Assembly: GCA_016280685.1 (NCBI GenBank) | Contig: JAEEHE010000060.1 | Coordinates: 1 to 6,516 of the forward strand | Direction: 5' to 3' | DNA: 6,516 nt | Source: Caryophanales bacterium | GTDB taxonomy: Bacteria > Bacillota_I > Bacilli_A > RFN20 > CAG-826 | Shown here: in pieces, positions 5,657-6,516 of the stretch | Layout: the number at the start of each line of letters is the position of its first letter | Position numbering within the stretch: the stretch's first letter is position 1 | Position numbers and translations under genes: made by a program | Notes under the pieces: generated by a model | The model's input: the letters and a program-made list of their open reading frames with translations, nothing else | Told to the model about the DNA's origin: nothing | Databases searched by the model: none

Positions 5657-6516
5657 ATGTTCAAAATAGCATCATTATATATCAATGGTTTTGAGAACCC
5701 ATTCTGTTTAGAGGCGCCTTTTATCTTTTCCTGGACCTTTGAACAAGAAACCTCTTTAAAGCAACACTCTTACCGCATTGTTGTCAGTTCAACCAGTGAT
5801 AACAATGGTGATTATTGGGACTCTAAAGAAATTACTTCTAATGCACAAACTAATATCGTCTATGGTGGGAGGGAAATTCCTTCCCGCCATGACGTGTTTG
5901 TCAAATTAATCGTCAAGAATGAAAAAGGTGAAGTAGCAGAAGCTACATCCCGTTTCGAAACTACATTGAAGGATGAGGAATGGAAGGGCAAATGGGTGTC
6001 TATTCCTAATAACTTTAATGGTGGCACTCTTTTCTTTAGAAAAGAATTAAATATAGATTTAAATAAAAAAGTCAAAAAAGCGAGAGCGTATATTATCGGT
6101 CTCGGTTATCACGAATTCTATGTAAATACAAAGAAGATTGGCAAAGCCTTATTAGCGCCAGGCCTCACTGATTATAGCCAAAAATTATTCTATAAAGCTT
6201 ATGACTTTACTGATGCTTTATCGGATAAAGAAATCAACATCATCGGTGTGGAAGTCGGCTATGGTTGGTTTGGTCATCGTAAGATGCTTGCTCAATTCTA
6301 TATTGAATATGAAGATGGCACTGAATTAGAAGATCATTCTACTTGTTGCTGCGGTTGGTGGGCGAGTGGATCTCCAACGATCGAAAATAGCATTTATGGT
6401 GGGGAAACCTATGATGCGAGATTAGAAAAATTAACCGCACCGAATTGGACGAGTCGCGAATTTACGCCTGCTTGGGATAATGGCTGGATGTATATGATAT
6501 TAACCCAAGAAGAAAA
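5657..6516 (+). CDS. GH78-type alpha-L-rhamnosidase, N-terminal part (3' partial)
   Basis: The frame is open for 286 codons and runs off the window end. The start MFKIASLYINGFENPF has no signal peptide and matches the typical GH78 opening (a strand with a ..VNG.ENP motif, then FSW at 24-26). Residues about 5-105 are the N-terminal Ig/Fn3-like domain (SYRIVVSS, YWDSKEI). Residues about 112-280 are the Bac_rhamnosid_N-type beta domain: LFFRKELNI, KARAYIIGLGYHEFYVN, LAPGLTDY, then GSPTIENSIYGGETYDAR. The alpha/alpha-barrel catalytic domain lies beyond the window, so catalytic residues cannot be checked. The expected reaction is release of terminal alpha-L-rhamnose from oligosaccharides or glycosides, probably in the cytoplasm. 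A run of three cysteines (230-232) just before WWASGS is unusual. Full-length GH78 enzymes are typically around 700-1000 residues, so roughly a third is present. Confidence in the family is high. Confidence 0.9.
   Translation, partial: MFKIASLYINGFENPFCLEAPFIFSWTFEQETSLKQHSYRIVVSSTSDNNGDYWDSKEITSNAQTNIVYGGREIPSRHDVFVKLIVKNEKGEVAEATSRFETTLKDEEWKGKWVSIPNNFNGGTLFFRKELNIDLNKKVKKARAYIIGLGYHEFYVNTKKIGKALLAPGLTDYSQKLFYKAYDFTDALSDKEINIIGVEVGYGWFGHRKMLAQFYIEYEDGTELEDHSTCCCGWWASGSPTIENSIYGGETYDARLEKLTAPNWTSREFTPAWDNGWMYMILTQEE

Noticed and set aside
5860..6075. 71-codon minus-strand frame
   Set aside because: It is antisense to the rhamnosidase, which has clear family motifs and a good RBS.
1..6516. 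UGA-as-tryptophan code (Mycoplasma type)
   Set aside because: All long frames stay open under the standard code with many TGG Trp codons and no in-frame TGA.

Overview
This window reads as a co-directional (+ strand) carbohydrate-degradation locus from a low-GC Gram-positive-type bacterium, probably an uncultured host-associated member of the Bacilli near the Erysipelotrichales/RF39/Acholeplasma side. That placement is inference. It rests on AT-rich sequence, strong AAGGAG-type ribosome binding sites, a lipobox lipoprotein, BIG2/Ig-like surface modules, and a C-terminal anchor ending in KKRREK. All tryptophans are TGG and all three visible stops are TAA, so the UGA-Trp code of Mycoplasma is not in use.

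Layout: (1) positions 3-1103 hold the 3' part of a GH71/GH99-like glycosidase-family protein with a C-terminal CBM9-like beta-sandwich. (2) Overlapping it by 11 nt, 1093-2367 encodes a lipoprotein alpha/beta hydrolase (probable carbohydrate esterase or deacylase) with a C-terminal Fn3-like domain. (3) After 42 nt, 2410-5628 encodes a 1072-residue exported multi-module surface protein. It has three clear ~125-residue repeats, then two copies of a [divergent module - BIG2 - Ig-like] super-unit, and a cysteine-containing C-terminal membrane anchor without LPXTG. (4) After 28 nt, 5657 to the window end encodes the N-terminal part of a GH78-type alpha-L-rhamnosidase with no signal peptide.

No terminator or convincing internal promoter separates the genes, and every complete gene start has a purine-rich RBS with 8 nt spacing, so one operon is likely. 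A reasonable model is that the surface protein binds or holds a rhamnose-containing glycan, the lipoprotein esterase removes acyl groups outside the membrane, and the rhamnosidase releases rhamnose from imported oligosaccharides in the cytoplasm. The location of the first enzyme is unknown because its N-terminus is missing. No mobile element, CRISPR array, RNA gene or phage gene was seen. There is no gene-free stretch longer than 42 nt. The most novel item is the modular surface protein with its unassigned repeat family and Cys-type C-terminal signal.
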